Made by a program: the position numbers and the translations under genes
Part shown: positions 48,898-61,537 of the stretch, one piece after another
How positions within the stretch are numbered: position 1 is the stretch's first letter
Layout: the number at the start of each line of letters is the position of its first letter
Assembly (NCBI GenBank): GCA_016758965.1
Contig: JAEPRB010000132.1
Span: 42,557-106,556 of the forward strand
Direction of reading: 5' to 3'
DNA length: 64,000 nt
Origin: Circinella minor
Lineage: Eukaryota; Mucoromycota; Mucoromycetes; Mucorales; Lichtheimiaceae
The notes under the pieces: generated by a model
Seen by the model: only the letters and a program-made list of their open reading frames with translations
Databases searched by the model: none
What the model was told of the DNA's origin: nothing

Positions 48898-49074
48898 ATA
48901 GAGTATATACATTAGAATATAATAATTATGTAAAGACAAAATGTATAGCAATTACAAATTGAAAAAGAAACTAAGTAATAAAATTATCTATTTACAAAAA
49001 AAGGTGAATGGATAAGGAAGAAGCTATATTTTTTCCCTAAATGATCGGGACAAAATGAAGGAGGAAGAAAAGAA
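48898..49074. other. Convergent 3' flank
   Basis: Short AT-rich spacer between convergent genes with an AATAAA-like hexamer region. No gene seen. Confidence 0.5.
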
Positions 49075-49551
49075 TCAACCATTATTGTTGTCATGGTTGT
49101 TATGATGATTCCTAGTGAGTGATGATGTAGATGATACTCGATGGAGAGCTCGTTGTAATAAATTCGCCATTGTGGTATGTATATGAGAAACACGTTTCCA
49201 CTCAGTTGTAATATCCAATTTGAAAGATTCAAATCTTTCATGGTTGATATAGTATTGAGAGTGCATTCGACGAAGGATGATGTGGAGAGTCTTGCACAAA
49301 CGAACAAATTTGCTATAGGTGATATCAAGATATGTTTGAATAGATTCGATTAATTGAGGTGTGACGGAAGGATCTTCCAATACTATCGATCTACGTAAAC
49401 TTTCAAGATCGTGGACAATCGCTTTTGCTTGGTGAAGACACCGTACAAAAGAAACTGATGCATGATGATTTCGTCCAGACGTAATATAACAGGGTGGTGA
49501 TGGTGATGATGGGCTTTCTGGTGTTGAAAAAGAAGCAAGCTCCATGCACAT
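49075..49551 (-). CDS. Helical protein of unknown function
   Basis: Single-exon frame of 158 residues on the minus strand. An alternative start, two codons downstream (MELASFSTPES), is equally possible. Seen: a Ser/Pro-rich N-terminus (STPESPSSPSPP), then a long run of predicted helices (VRCLHQAKAIVHDLESLRRS, DITYSKFVRLCKTLHIILRR, TTEWKRVSHIHTTMANLLQR), and a His/Asn-rich tail. I do not recognise it. The amphipathic helices and composition distinguish it from random open frames nearby. Confidence 0.6.
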   Translation of the reverse strand: MCMELASFSTPESPSSPSPPCYITSGRNHHASVSFVRCLHQAKAIVHDLESLRRSIVLEDPSVTPQLIESIQTYLDITYSKFVRLCKTLHIILRRMHSQYYINHERFESFKLDITTEWKRVSHIHTTMANLLQRALHRVSSTSSLTRNHHNNHDNNNG

Positions 49552-49936
49552 AGATTTAATGATTTGAATTGGAATTGTTGATATAAGGCTCTTTTTTGAT
49601 TAATTTAATATGAAAACGTTAAAAAAGAGTAAAGAAAGGATTTTCATAGTCTTTTTGTTCTTTTAAATAGTGTTGGAGTTGGCTGTTGTCTTAAATAGTA
49701 ACGAATAGAAATAAACAATGAAAGAAATAAAAAGAGAAGGAAAATGAATATGAATGTATATAAGAAAAACTTCTTCTTTTTTCTTCTCAGCCTTGTTCAT
49801 TAACTACTCCACAAAGTTGATTTTTTTTTTCTTCACGTTTCTACGCACAGAAACTCACGGAACAAAAATTTTTATTGGCTCTTCATTTCGGCCAAAAAAG
49901 TGAAAAATGGCAAAGGAGAAACTTTATCTAATTAAA
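49552..49936. other. Intergenic, no gene seen
   Basis: AT-rich promoter region of the minus-strand gene to the left and 3' flank of the gene to the right. Confidence 0.5.
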
Positions 49937-50327
49937 TTATCGTTTTCTTGATGACGATTTGCTTTGCTTGTTTTCTTGAGGATTCTTTGACTAATGAATG
50001 AGTTTTTTTAGTTGTAAATAGAGAAAATTGATATCAGTGTTTGTAATATATTAATTATCTTACATGTCCTTCATGATCTTCTTTTTCTAAAGAACCAGGA
50101 TCTCTCCAATAATCTGGGTTCACTCTTTCGGAAGTTCGTTGTGCTTTTTGCTCTTCATCCATCATTCTCTCCAAATAATCATTTGGTCCCTTATCATCTT
50201 CTTTATCTTTTTTATACTTCTCGCTAGACGTCACTAAAGAACGTCTCTCTTGTTGTATGCATATTTTATTATTATTAACACTTGTTATACCAAAACGTCG
50301 TTGAAAAATAGTAATTCTTCGAAACAT
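49937..50327 (-). CDS. Small probable mitochondrial protein, unknown function
   Basis: From ATG 50327 the minus strand encodes a basic N-terminus like a mitochondrial presequence (MFRRITIFQRRFGITSVNNN). It is followed by a charged region (EKYKKDKEDDKGPNDYLERM, RVNPDYWRDPGSLEKEDHEG). The unspliced frame ends at 50055. Splicing at GTAAGA (exon 50327-50064) to an acceptor TTAG (exon 49990-49937) would keep frame and add 18 residues, giving 105. Both versions are possible; the spliced one uses good consensus sites. A longer open frame to 50459 adds an unlikely N-terminus. Function unknown. Confidence 0.58.
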
Positions 50328-52686
50328 TATTTGGATTAAAAAGAAAAGGAGAATAATACCTATTTTTTTTATTTTTCCTTTCACTACATCTTTCTTCCTG
50401 TTTCCCACATTGTCTTTAAAGAGCCCTCTACTAAACATGCATAAATCGGAGCTTTTCATGATTAAAATGTTTATTTGAAACCAAACTCACACCTTTTCAT
50501 GATCCTTCTGTCCAGGGTTCCGGGGAATTTCTAAGTTAAAAAGAAAATGACATCTAAAACAGGCTTCAGAGTTACAAAGATTGACAAATTTATCAGGTGT
50601 CAATCACTAATACCAAAAATATAAAACTCTTCATGTGTATTTTAGTACATAAGCTTCTTATGCAGCCACTCACAGTTTCTGATCCAAAAAAGAAATTCAA
50701 AGATGTTTTTCTTTTCCACTTGAAATAATCATGATACACAATAAAAAAAATGCAACAATAAGTAAGTATCAGGGCAATTTTTTTTCAAAAAAAGCTATTT
50801 ATGCACTTTTGGCTATAAAGGTAAACTTTACTCGTCTATTATATCCTCGTTGCTTAGGAAACCATAATTAAACAAATAAAATGGATTTGGTAACCATCGC
50901 GAAAAATAAGATTCTTGTAAAAAATTTATAAAAAGAAACGGGATCTAGCATAAACTTAATATGATTACCTACGGTATCACGAAGATGGAGTTTTTATTAT
51001 TATTATTTCCGGATAAAAATTGATCAAACGATAGGATATCATTATAATAAAGAGTGATAATAAAATAATAACAGAACATTCAATCAGCAACAAAGATTTT
51101 TTCTTATGTATATTCTTGAGGCAACTGTGGGAAAAAAAAGTATCTCAACTGTAATAATAACAGCTATAAACCTACTATCTTCTTGTAGTTACCATATGGG
51201 GAACAATAGCATATTTTGTTGGTAAATATAATGCACTCAGAAAATTTTCGTCTTTCTGTATCAGCTTCGAGCATTATTATTATTGCTTAAATACATTTTG
51301 TTTTCACAATAGCAGATATATATATATATATATATAGTTGATAATTAATCATATGTATATGTATATCCATATCATGTAGCTATATTACTGTTTTATTTTC
51401 CAATATTTAAAACATGATTTGAAATGGAGAATTTTCCACTTATGATGAAAAGAATATATGTACATACAACTATTTCGAAAAAAAATGCTGCATGTTTCAT
51501 AATTGGGAAGCAGAAAAATTTCACGTTCCAGTTCCCCCCAGTGGGAAGTATTAGTCGCATTTTACATATACACTCAATCATTACTTTTCTATTGACTAAC
51601 GTTTATGAACGGGGATTATCGGCACAATCGCAATTGAAGAAAAATTACCCTCCTCCCTTTCTCCCGTTTCTTCCTCTCCCACAAATAATATGCAAACTCG
51701 GTAAATGAAACTTCGGTAATCAAAAATAATATAAGAATTTTAATTTCTTGCCTGAAAAAAAAAAAACTTGCAGTTGGCCCTCCCTGTTTTTTTTCATTGG
51801 AGTATTTTTTTTTATGAAAATTTGAATGGGAGCGAATAGAATAATAACGATAGAAGGAGAGAGGTACACAAAAAAAGAGAGAGAAATAAAATCTATAACT
51901 TGTCAAATTATCAGAAACTTGACAAAAGAAAACTTTCTTTTTGATAAAGTTTCATACCTTTTTGTCAACATTACACAAAAAAAACACGAACAACAAGTCT
52001 GAAAGCATATGAAGCTTTATTGAAAGCCAAAAATAAATGACTTTTCAAAGTTCCCGCGGGTGAAGAATGAAAGCCAATCCTCGGATTGCGGGGCTTTTCT
52101 TTTTAAAAAATTGCTAAAAGAGTGGGGGCTCATTAACAGAGTGAGGAAAAAAGATAAGTGGAACGGAAGATCAAACCATAGTATATCATATAATAAGCAT
52201 GATACTACGAAGTATAGTAAATAAAATAAATAAGAGTCGCGTTATATATATACACATATATTTAATCATATCGGGTATATACGTGTGTATGTGGGTAATT
52301 ATGCTTCTTTTACTATATACCTTAGCAGGTAAGCAAATAAATAACAAATTATCTCATGTTGTGTTTTTTTTTCTTGTGCCAAGGAAAAATATAATTTCTT
52401 GGGGACGCAATACGAAAATTGTTCCGTACGTAATAAAGATAAAAATTAATAATAATAAAATATTAGGAGACAAGGACTAAAACGGTAAAACTCAAAATAT
52501 CGGAATATTATTGAATACAAATGGCTAGAAAAAACAGTTTTATGTATGTAATAACAACTTATAAGAAGCATAAAAAGCTTTGTAATAATGATAAGCAAAC
52601 TGTTTATTTCATGAATCAAAAAGGATAACAAACAAACAAAGAATAAGATAACGGTTAACAGTTATTAACAGGAAGATCTATATATT

Positions 52687-52726
<40 letters not shown>

Positions 52727-53843
52727 AAAGGAAGTGTTCTTATTTTTGTAACTAGATATGGATAGCAAACAGATAAGAAAGTTTTACTAATACAAATTTA
52801 GTTTATTAACAAGATCAGAAGGAAGAAAAGGAGAATGATTAAGATGTAGTAAAACCATTTACGGCTAACAAACAAAAAGATAATGATGGGGCGCACTTGA
52901 ACAATGGCAAGGAATGGGAAAGATGATCAAGGTTCTTTCTCCTCATTTGTATATCTTAATGATTTGACACGTACATGTTATCAGTTTACATATTTTGTTA
53001 TTTATATATAAGATGTTTTACTGTAACCTTTAAAAAAGAATCCATGTCTGAAAAAGGAAACATCTCGTTGACTTGGAGTTTTGACTGGGTAAAACCATGT
53101 TCCGCTTAAGTGAGGCCGGATCACTATTTCCAATCAAATTGTGCGATAATAACGATATGCGTTGCGGAGTGACGTATCTAAAAATTGATTGGGGCGATAA
53201 GAAGAAGAATACATACGATGTATACAAAGTGTGTCGACGCACGTCCATTGGTTTGTAGAGCGCTGACCTTAAACCTATTTACCATTTACTGGTCTCACAA
53301 GACAAAAAAAAGCAAGTAGAGAAAAAAAAATAGCTATTTAAAAATATATACATACCCAGTATTTTATATTTACAAAAAAAGCCAAGTTTAATTATAATTT
53401 ATTTAATTTTTTGACTAATAAATAAGGAAATAGTATTTTAAATCTAAACATTATAGGGGTGGGGGAAGACAGAAGTTTTTTTGTTATATGAGAATATACA
53501 GGAAAAGGCGGGCTACAATATGCGAAAAGATAAAGCTGATCTGCACCATGTGGCGTGTCACAGACAAAAAGTACAAAAAAAAAAAAAAAAAAAAAAAAGA
53601 GTATAGATACCAACTCACAGAGAAAATGTTTCTAATGTAAATAAAATAAAATAGAATAACCAAATTTCTGGTGTTTTATGAACCCAACCCGATATCCCGG
53701 AGACACAAAAAATAAATTATATAAAACCTAAACTTGTAAAAAAAAAACCTTTTTTCTTTCTTTCTTGTTTTGCCCTCTTCACTTCTAACATAAGCAACAA
53801 ACATATTCTTTCTTTTTCTATAGCCTTTTTATATTAAATCAAT
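50328..53843. other. Gene-poor interval of about 3.5 kb
   Basis: AT-rich with no supported gene on either strand. It contains a (TA)n tract near 51315-51338 and a long T-run followed by an A-run near 52688-52730. Open frames here are short and without domains. The region from about 53640 is the probable promoter and 5' UTR of the GATA gene. Confidence 0.5.
52688..52730. repeat. Poly-T followed by poly-A tract
   Basis: About 31 T in a row followed directly by 9 A, a homopolymer junction that can fold on itself. No coding meaning. Confidence 0.8.
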
Positions 53844-54986
53844 ATGACGGAAGGTTTCGATTTGGATTTATCCACCTTTTTACCACCATTACCTTCACCT
53901 ACCGTTTCAGATGATTTTCCGATATCCCCCGTCCCTGAGGTAGTCGATCCTTCTTTATTAAACTTGGCCGTTTTACAATCATTGTTTCTTCAACAGCAAC
54001 ATAATAATAATAATCATCATCACCACTCTCAACAAATACAGCATCAACAACAGATACAAATACCTTCACCTCATCCACGTGTCGTAGTACCTCTTGATAC
54101 AGCTCCTTCACCTCCACAACAAGATGATTTGGATCAATTTGTCAAGTTCGAACAGGAACAACAAGGATTATCATATATACAAACAGCAGCTACTAGCCCT
54201 TCTACATCGATCGCCAGTCCAGTCACTGAAACTACATCATCACCTCCATCACCATCACCTACCACTACAACTCCTACTATTACTACTAATTCTACTAATT
54301 CTACAAAGCAAACTAATTCTTCCGGTAATAACAACAAACAACAACAACGTCCAGCGCGTCAATTAGAATGTTTCAATTGTCATGTGACAAAGACACCATT
54401 ATGGCGACGTACACCCGATCGTGCCCATTCTTTGTGTAATGCTTGTGGTCTTTACTATAAACAATACGGCACCCACCGACCTTTGCACATTCGACAAAAA
54501 ACACCTAATAAAAAAATTCAACAACAACAAGCACAACAACAAGCACAACAGCAACAACAACAACAATTGGTTGCTACGGTTGCTGCTAATCTGTTACGTC
54601 CTTTACTTCAGGCGCGATGTGCAAGTTGTTTTCAAACGCATGCACCTCTTTGGCGAAAGAATGACCGAGGTGAACCTTTATGTCATGCTTGCGATATATA
54701 TTCTTCTCCACAAGTATCAAATGCTGGTCAAAAACGGGGAAGGGATTGGGATATGCCTACCACACCAACAGCTACTAGCAGCATGACTACATCACCTTTA
54801 TTAGTAGGTGATGAAGATCATCCCAACAAAAAGCAAGCACTTTCAGAAATGGATGATACTCGGTTCAAGGGATTACTGAGTCGTATGAACAAGGAACAAA
54901 TGTTTGGCTTTTTGGAAATGCTTGAACGACGTTGTGCTATTCTGAGGAATGTTCTTTTTGAAGAAGAACAACAACAACAACAGTAG
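53844..54986 (+). CDS. GATA-type transcription factor with two zinc fingers
   Basis: Single-exon frame of 380 residues. Seen: acidic/proline-rich N-terminus (DLDLSTFLPPLPSP), His/Gln-rich and Ser/Thr/Pro-rich linkers. Finger 1 (Cys176, Cys179, Cys198, Cys201: CFNCHVTKTPLWRR to LCNACGLYYK) has an 18-residue loop. Finger 2 (Cys259, Cys262, Cys280, Cys283: CASCFQTHAPLWRK to LCHAC) has a 17-residue loop and lacks the usual NACGLYY tail. A Gln-rich end follows. Known: GATA factors bind WGATAR sites, and two-finger fungal members include the siderophore/iron repressors, but those have more similar fingers. Target genes unknown. Glutamine repeats near residues 225-245 and at the C-terminus are low-complexity. 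Confidence 0.92.
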   Translation: MTEGFDLDLSTFLPPLPSPTVSDDFPISPVPEVVDPSLLNLAVLQSLFLQQQHNNNNHHHHSQQIQHQQQIQIPSPHPRVVVPLDTAPSPPQQDDLDQFVKFEQEQQGLSYIQTAATSPSTSIASPVTETTSSPPSPSPTTTTPTITTNSTNSTKQTNSSGNNNKQQQRPARQLECFNCHVTKTPLWRRTPDRAHSLCNACGLYYKQYGTHRPLHIRQKTPNKKIQQQQAQQQAQQQQQQQLVATVAANLLRPLLQARCASCFQTHAPLWRKNDRGEPLCHACDIYSSPQVSNAGQKRGRDWDMPTTPTATSSMTTSPLLVGDEDHPNKKQALSEMDDTRFKGLLSRMNKEQMFGFLEMLERRCAILRNVLFEEEQQQQQ

Positions 54987-56542
54987 CATACCCGCATTAT
55001 ATATAATATAAAAAAGCCTCGACATAAACAAACAAAACAAACAAAAAAAACTTATCCATCTACTTCTCCCCAAAAAAAATTACTCTCACAGTCTTACAGT
55101 ATACAGCATACACACATTCTCTTTATTTTTTTATACATATTATTATTGCTTGTTCTTCTATTCTATGCATTCTTTTTTATTATTCCTTTTTTTTTTTTTG
55201 TATATTAAGTTTTTTCTATATAATTTTTTTCTCCCTCTCTTGTACAGTTTCAACAACCCTTTTATCATGCCTTTTAGATACCGTTTCAACAACTACTATA
55301 TTCAATACTTTTTTTCTTTTTTTTTTAGCGCAACCAAAAAAATATATATATACATAATCAAACTTTTTTTTATTTTAAATTATTTTTTATATGATTCTAT
55401 ATTTTATTTTCTCGATGTTTTAACAATGAATAGTTTGTTTTCCTATGTACTTTCATCATCCACTTTTTTCTAAAAAAAAAAAAAAAAAACAAAAAACAAA
55501 AATAAATTTTGTGTTGCACGACGAGACGATGAGTCACAAAAAAAAAATATTTTTTTTTATTGTGTAATCATAACAAATTAACCATGTAGAAGAAAGTCAA
55601 CAGCAACAGAAAAAAATGATTCATTATATTCATTATCAATAGGAACATTTAAATGTTCAATTGAAAATTACTATTACAAAGGAATAACGTTGGTTTATAT
55701 GCTAAATAATCACTATTGTAATAAATATTTCATAGTTTTCATTTTTTCGTTTTGGACTTTTTTTTTATTGTATGAACAATAAAGAGGCTTTTTTATTCTC
55801 TGAACTTGTAATGGTTATTGTTTATGTTGTAAAACTTTCTACCTTTTTTTTAAAAAAGTATGATTATAATTCACATCAACAAAAATGTTTTTTTTTTTGT
55901 TCAAATTCAACATAAAGTTATTTCAACATATAAAAAAAAAACCATGACAACCTCTTCTTTTTACGTTCGAAAAAAAAACCACCCCCAATGTTTTACCGTT
56001 TTACAGATCCTCTTTTATAAAAAAAAATAAAGTTAAAAGCATGTACCTATATGGCTGGTACCAATTTACCAGAAGAGGCTTTATGTACTACACAGCTTTA
56101 TGACAATGACGATTTAATAGAAAATAGTATGGTGTCATACTTTTAATAAGAACCTTTCTAAAAAGTCGGTGTTCCACATTTTCATTATAATGAGGCCATA
56201 CGCATAAATTATACTTGGTATAATGGCTACTTTCAAAAAAAATTTTGTTTACCGGAACGCTAGGACCATGAAAAAAAAGTCAGGACCAGGGGAGAAAAAA
56301 ACAACCAATAGTTTAGTATGCTTTACATCTGCTATTCCATTTTTGGAAACTAGTCTTTTTTGTTCTAATGGTTTTTTTTTTTCTTGACTTCAAAAAAAAA
56401 ATAAACAAATCAAAAGAACCCCGATACTTTTCCTTTCAAACACAAACACATTCAATAAAAAAAAATCAATTTATATATTATATTATATTATATTATATAC
56501 AGGATTTTTCCTATGATTTTGGCACTTGTTTTTCTTTTCAAG
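54987..56542. other. Intergenic, no gene seen
   Basis: AT-rich with many poly-A and poly-T runs. The left part is the GATA 3' UTR. Open frames such as 55150-55473 are Phe/Tyr-rich products of T-runs and are not supported. Confidence 0.55.
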
Positions 56543-58554
56543 TTGGCGCTGAATTTTTTTTTTTTTTTTTTTTTCAATTTTGTGTTGGGTGGGGGACTAT
56601 CACATTGGCGGAAAGATATGATATCGCGTAGAATTATTATCAATTTACGCGCATGACGAATTATAAAAAAAAAATATAAAAGTCATTCAGTTGCTTCAAC
56701 TTTTATTTCATCAATCAAGTTCTTTTTAATTATGTTTTCTGTATATGCTCCACAATTGGAATCTAATAAGACTGGAATGAAAGGCGTGTTGTACGATAAG
56801 CTTCTGTATCCATATGGAGATAATTTTGATGCTGAAGAAGAGAGACGATCATGGATGATGAAGGAGTCGTAGAAGCTCAAGATCCGTACCATATTGTGGA
56901 CACTGATTTTGATGGAGGTAAAAACGGTATACGTTCTCTTGTGTCTTTGACAAGGGCAGTAAATAACTTGGAGAAGGTAATAATAAACACTTACGGAAAA
57001 TCGATCCACCCCCGATTACTGACATAAAGATTAGCATGAAGTAGAATTAGAAGAGTCTGAACATACACGTCAAAACCATGCCATGGAAAGAGTAGAGTTA
57101 AATTCAAAATTACGGATCGCTTCTAATCAAAACATTAAAAAAAATGAAACGAGCAAAAGGGGCAGACCAAATATGAAGCCTAAAAAAGAAGTTACGAACC
57201 CAAGGGGTATGTCCGTTTTTACTTATAATATTTAATGTTTATTATATAATGTAACATACTTATATAAGTGATTGATTTTAGGCTCTTCTAGAAAATATAC
57301 GGATGAGTTCATAGTCGAACTCATTGATACTATCCAAAACGTTACTTTAAGTGCAGCAGGAGCCGATCGTGTACTTAGAGTGCCAGAACGTTCGACCCAA
57401 ACCTACTATGCTCGTTTCAGGGATGGAGAACCATATCTTCCAAGTCAGCGTAAAAAAAAAAGGCGGTCCATTATCAACTTTAACGATTTATCATACTGGA
57501 TTTCTGCAAAAGACGTATGATGAAAGCCCCTCCCTTACGATCAAACAAGCACAAGAAAAACTTCGTGAAGAGTTTCAAGTATATATTACACAAAGTGGCT
57601 TACAAAAAACATCTTGTGAAGCATTGTGGACTTACCATGAAAAAAGTTACAAAAATTCACAGAGTATCGGGTTTCAAGTGATACTATCAAGAAAGAGAAA
57701 GGAATGGGTGCTCGAGCTCAGAAGACAAAACATCGATTTCGAGCGATGTATTTTTTACTGATGAATCAGTATTCAATTTGCACTTAAAACGATCTTTTGG
57801 ACGATCAAGAAGAGGTACTCCTGCCAAAGCGGTAGTTTCAAACAATCGAGGTGTCAACATATCTATTCTGGGTGCTATTGCTGCTGAAGGCGTGGTAAAC
57901 CTTTCATTACGAAAACCTCAAGCAGTAACTGGTGGCTCAAAAAAACGGAAAACTGAAGATGGTGAGCAACGTTTAGTTTCAAAAGTTGGTACAAGGACTG
58001 AACATTTCTGCGAATGATTGGAGACTGTGATGGAGGTTCTAGAAAAAAAAATATGCATGGCAGGTTTTTAGTTATGGATAACGCACACTAGTTTGGTTCA
58101 AGAGACTGTTGCTAAACGTGGTTTCCAAGTATTGTATATTCCCCATAATCACCATTTCTTAATCCCATTGAGGAGCTTTGGTCAAAACTAAAGGCTGGTG
58201 TGAAGCGTGAGCTTTTAACCAAAGCAGATTTAACTCCACGTATTGTCGCATCTGCTCATTAAATTTCAGCAAGTGATTGTAGAGGATGGATTGATCATTC
58301 ACGATCGTTTTTTTCACCATGTGTACTTTAAAAAAAATGATTTAGCTTTTATTTATATCTTTTATACTTATCATGTTTTTTTTTTCCATTTTTGAACAAT
58401 TTATACTTATCACCAAAGAAATAAAATATTACCCAAAGCTAAATAGTGGATTGTAAACCGCCAAATTATAATTCATCATGCGCCTAATTGATAATAATTC
58501 TACGCGAAATCATAAACATTTCCAACGCCAAAATTGAAAAAAACGTCGCGCCAA
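56543..58554 (+). mobile_element. Tc1/mariner-type DNA transposon
   Basis: Terminal inverted repeats: left 56543-56666 and right 58466-58554, both starting TTGGCGC from outside. They share TTTTTTTCAATTTTG and TCGCGTAGAATTATTATCA, with indels in between. The element is about 2.0 kb and contains a degraded DDE transposase on the plus strand (separate entry). A TA follows the right end, as expected for this superfamily, but a matching TA is not clear on the left. The TIRs have drifted, so the element is probably old. Confidence 0.8.
56732..58332 (+). pseudogene. Tc1/mariner-type transposase, frameshifted
   Basis: Coding-like segments in changing frames: an N-terminal exon from ATG 56732 with an early stop, a segment with a KRGRPNMKPK AT-hook-like motif, and an intron-like gap. 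A helix-turn-helix region follows (KYTDEFIVELIDTIQNVTLS, then SPSLTIKQAQEKLREEFQVY). The catalytic core comes in pieces: TDESVFNLHLKRSFGRSRRG, the first Asp; an interrupted MDNAHT-like region near 58075, the second Asp; and an IEELWSKLKAG-like region near 58170, the final Glu. At least four frame changes or stops mean no intact protein. Family membership is clear from the motif order. Confidence 0.8.
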
Positions 58555-58827
58555 GTAAAAATTAATCTTGTTTTAATTCTTCAAAGACTACAACAAACAG
58601 CTCTGAAATATCTGGATAGAAAAAATAAAAATTATAGAATGGATAACTGAAATATTTGTATAGAAAAGTTAAAGGTAGAATAAAGATAAGGATAGAAATG
58701 ATAGAAATCGATAACAAAGAGAAAGTTGTGAGAATCTTTTACCTCTTTTATTAATGAATAACAAGAATGATTGAATCAACCATTAGTATATCTAGTTTAC
58801 AAGTCAGCCTTCATATATGTTTGATGA
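58555..58827. other. Spacer between two transposons
   Basis: AT-rich, no gene seen. Confidence 0.5.
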
Positions 58828-58854
58828 TGCTGCAAAAAAATGGGGTATTACAAT

Positions 58855-59220
58855 TGTGATATCCCATTGATACCCTATTGATATCCTGTTGATATTCTGG
58901 GTGTTACAAGGATATCAAGTATTGATATCTCAGGTATGCTTGGAATATCAATAGTCTTTCTTTCCGCCTCTCAATAACCTGTCTTTCCCTCTATCAACAT
59001 ATTTATATTCCAAATGTCAATTGTTTGTTATTCCGTATATCAATTGTCTGCTTTTCCATCTTTCAACGTATTTATTTTTCAAATGTCAATACCTTTATAT
59101 TTGAAATATCAGTTATTTATTTTTTCATATACCAATACATTCATATTACAAATATCAATTATTTGTTCTTTTAAATATCGATAGGATATCAATATTATAT
59201 TTTTTCGGTACTCAATAGAA
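58855..59220. repeat. Left subterminal repeat array
   Basis: Dense, imperfect copies of ATTGATACCC, ATTGATATCC, TGTTGATATT and the complement ATATCAAT. They are irregularly spaced at the left of the element. Such arrays bind transposase or accessory proteins in CACTA-type elements. Confidence 0.6.
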
Positions 59221-60642
59221 TATCACACAATTATCTTCCAATAGGTTTGCTTATTTTTTATATTGTTGTTACTGATCCAAAAAAGGGAACACGTTACAAA
59301 AATATTATTGGCAAAAAAAACTTTTTATTTGAAATATAGTATGGAGGATTTCAAATAGAACATTTCTAAACTATTTATTATCTATCTTATTATCTATTTT
59401 ACTATCTATATATACACATATAAACGTACCCGATGCTCCTCACTGGGATTATGCCTACCTGTCATAAGATAACTTTTGGTAAACATATTGATTAATTATA
59501 TAAGCAATGGATGTACTTGGTATGAAAGCAAGGCTAAAAAAATTAACGCAACTAGTCAGTCAATAATGGCAAGAAATATGATATTGAAAGTACTTACTGA
59601 TATAATCAATTATTGAAAAAGTTAAAAAAAAGCCCTTGTACCAAAATATATACTATAGAATAAAATATTAACAAAAAATCAGTAAGATATATAACTTATA
59701 AAAAATAGTAGAAACAATGTAAGAATGTGGGAACCCTCACACTGATTTAAAAAAGATATTGAGAGTAGCAACATACCTTTAAAGTAAACCATACGTAAGC
59801 ATATTGTTATGTTACACACATTTACGGAACGATACCGAGAGTAAGCTACCAACTAACTGTTAAGAATGCGATGTATTAGCTATGATGACTGGTATATGAA
59901 AGAAATGTTTTTATACAAATATTGAGCTCATAAAAATCATAATTGCTTACCTGAGCATAATAAAGTATTATAGATGACCAATAAACATAAAAGAATATAA
60001 GTTGTAATATAAAGAAAAAGGAGATGCTAACTTGACACTAAGAAATAGCATAAAAAAAAGTATACATTTAGTTTTTGATAAAAAAAATACACTAGATTGA
60101 GCAAGTGTCAAAATGCAAAAAATAAAATAATAATAGTACTTTCTTACCGCTCCACAATAAAGCCAAAGGGGTCATACCAAGGCACCATATAATTATAGAA
60201 CAAAATAGAAATAAGTCTTGTATTATGCCGTACTGGTGAGTTCTTTATCCTAGAAATGAGATGTATAAATGTGTAAGAAAAATAAAAAGTAAATGAACTA
60301 ATGAGAAAGAAAAAGTGAAAGAAAAGAAAATAAGAGGGATTTTTTTTCAAATAGAAAAAAAAAAAGAAAAAGGCAATGTTTTTGATCAATTACCATTTTC
60401 AGATTTAATAATACTTTTCACGTAAAGCCCGTATAATGCAAAAGTATAAATATAGGCAAGGAGACAACGATATATTTCGATAATAACCTTTCTCTTCTTT
60501 AACATCAATCCTTTTCTATTTTTATTTTTTTTACCTTGGATCTAACGTATGTAGTAAATAATACATTTATTTTAATTAAACAATATCTCTTTGTCATTAT
60601 AATTATTAACATTGAATATTAACAACTTACTTTTCTTTAAAG

Positions 60643-61537
60643 ATGGATAACAATAATACTGATAACATCGATTTTGTCGAGGGGGATCCTATGCCATATT
60701 CCCGTTTAAACATACTTAATGTAAGTAATTCAATTTTTACCATATCCAATCAAGCAGTTCTTACTATTTTTTTCCCCTAATCCTGTTCAATATTTATAGC
60801 AATATATCCGTGATTCGTATGTTGAGATTGTTGATGTTGACAAGCTCCAGTACTACTTCTCGTTGCCTGCTTTACAAGGTACCAACAAGGTTATTCAGAG
60901 TAGAATGCGCCTCGCCCTGTTGGGATATAAAGAAGAGTTTGCGGATGTACCCGTTTTTGCACAGAGATTGCGAAGAATGTGCAAGGATCACTATTATAAC
61001 AAACGGGCGCTTTCTTGCCGTGATCCTACCAAACAAGACACTATCAATCGTCGCAATCGCCGTAGGAATCGTAAAGAAAAATTAGTGTCATAGTAATATA
61101 AATAATATTAATAGCCTTGAAATATTTTACAGTATCATTAATATGTTGATTAGAAACTTGCACGTAGGCGAAACATGTTGGATCGTCACAAAAGATCCTT
61201 GGAAGAGGATTTCCCAACGGCTGGTATGGAAATGTTACTGAACCGAAAATACACGTCTGACGAAGAATCAGACGATGAAGATCCAACATCAAGCCCTATT
61301 TCGGTACTTCGTCCATCATACAGATCTGATAATGTAAGTTACTATGTCGAAGTTCTATTGTTAATTGTTTACTTGGAAAACAACATATTGACAAAATGTC
61401 GATAGGCAAATCGGTTTTTAGAAAGATTGTACGAGCTACATTTTGTGAGTAGTCGTATAAGACGGCACCAAAGTACTAGAATTTCTCGCTCGGTGATGTT
61501 GGTGGAACGAGCAATTCCAGAGGAGTTGCCGCAATAA
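60643..61537 (+). CDS. Basic protein of unknown function carried inside the CACTG-ended element
   Basis: Four exons, 60643-60720, 60800-61084, 61154-61333 and 61406-61537, join in frame (224 residues). The second donor, GTGTCA, is weak and this join is the least certain. Seen: an acidic start (MDNNNTDNIDFVEGDPMPYS), a helical segment (RDSYVEIVDVDKLQYYFSLP), a strongly basic stretch (NRRNRRRNRKEK and ARRRNMLDRHKRS), an acidic SDEESDDED patch and a basic end (SSRIRRHQSTRISRS). No known domain is recognised. It lies alone in the element, between its subterminal repeats. Its composition would suit DNA binding, as for TnpA-type accessory proteins of CACTA elements, but that is inference; cargo is the alternative. 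Confidence 0.62.

Noticed and set aside
57272..58017. Two separate small genes
   Set aside because: They are frame-shifted pieces of one Tc1/mariner transposase, flanked by matching inverted repeats.
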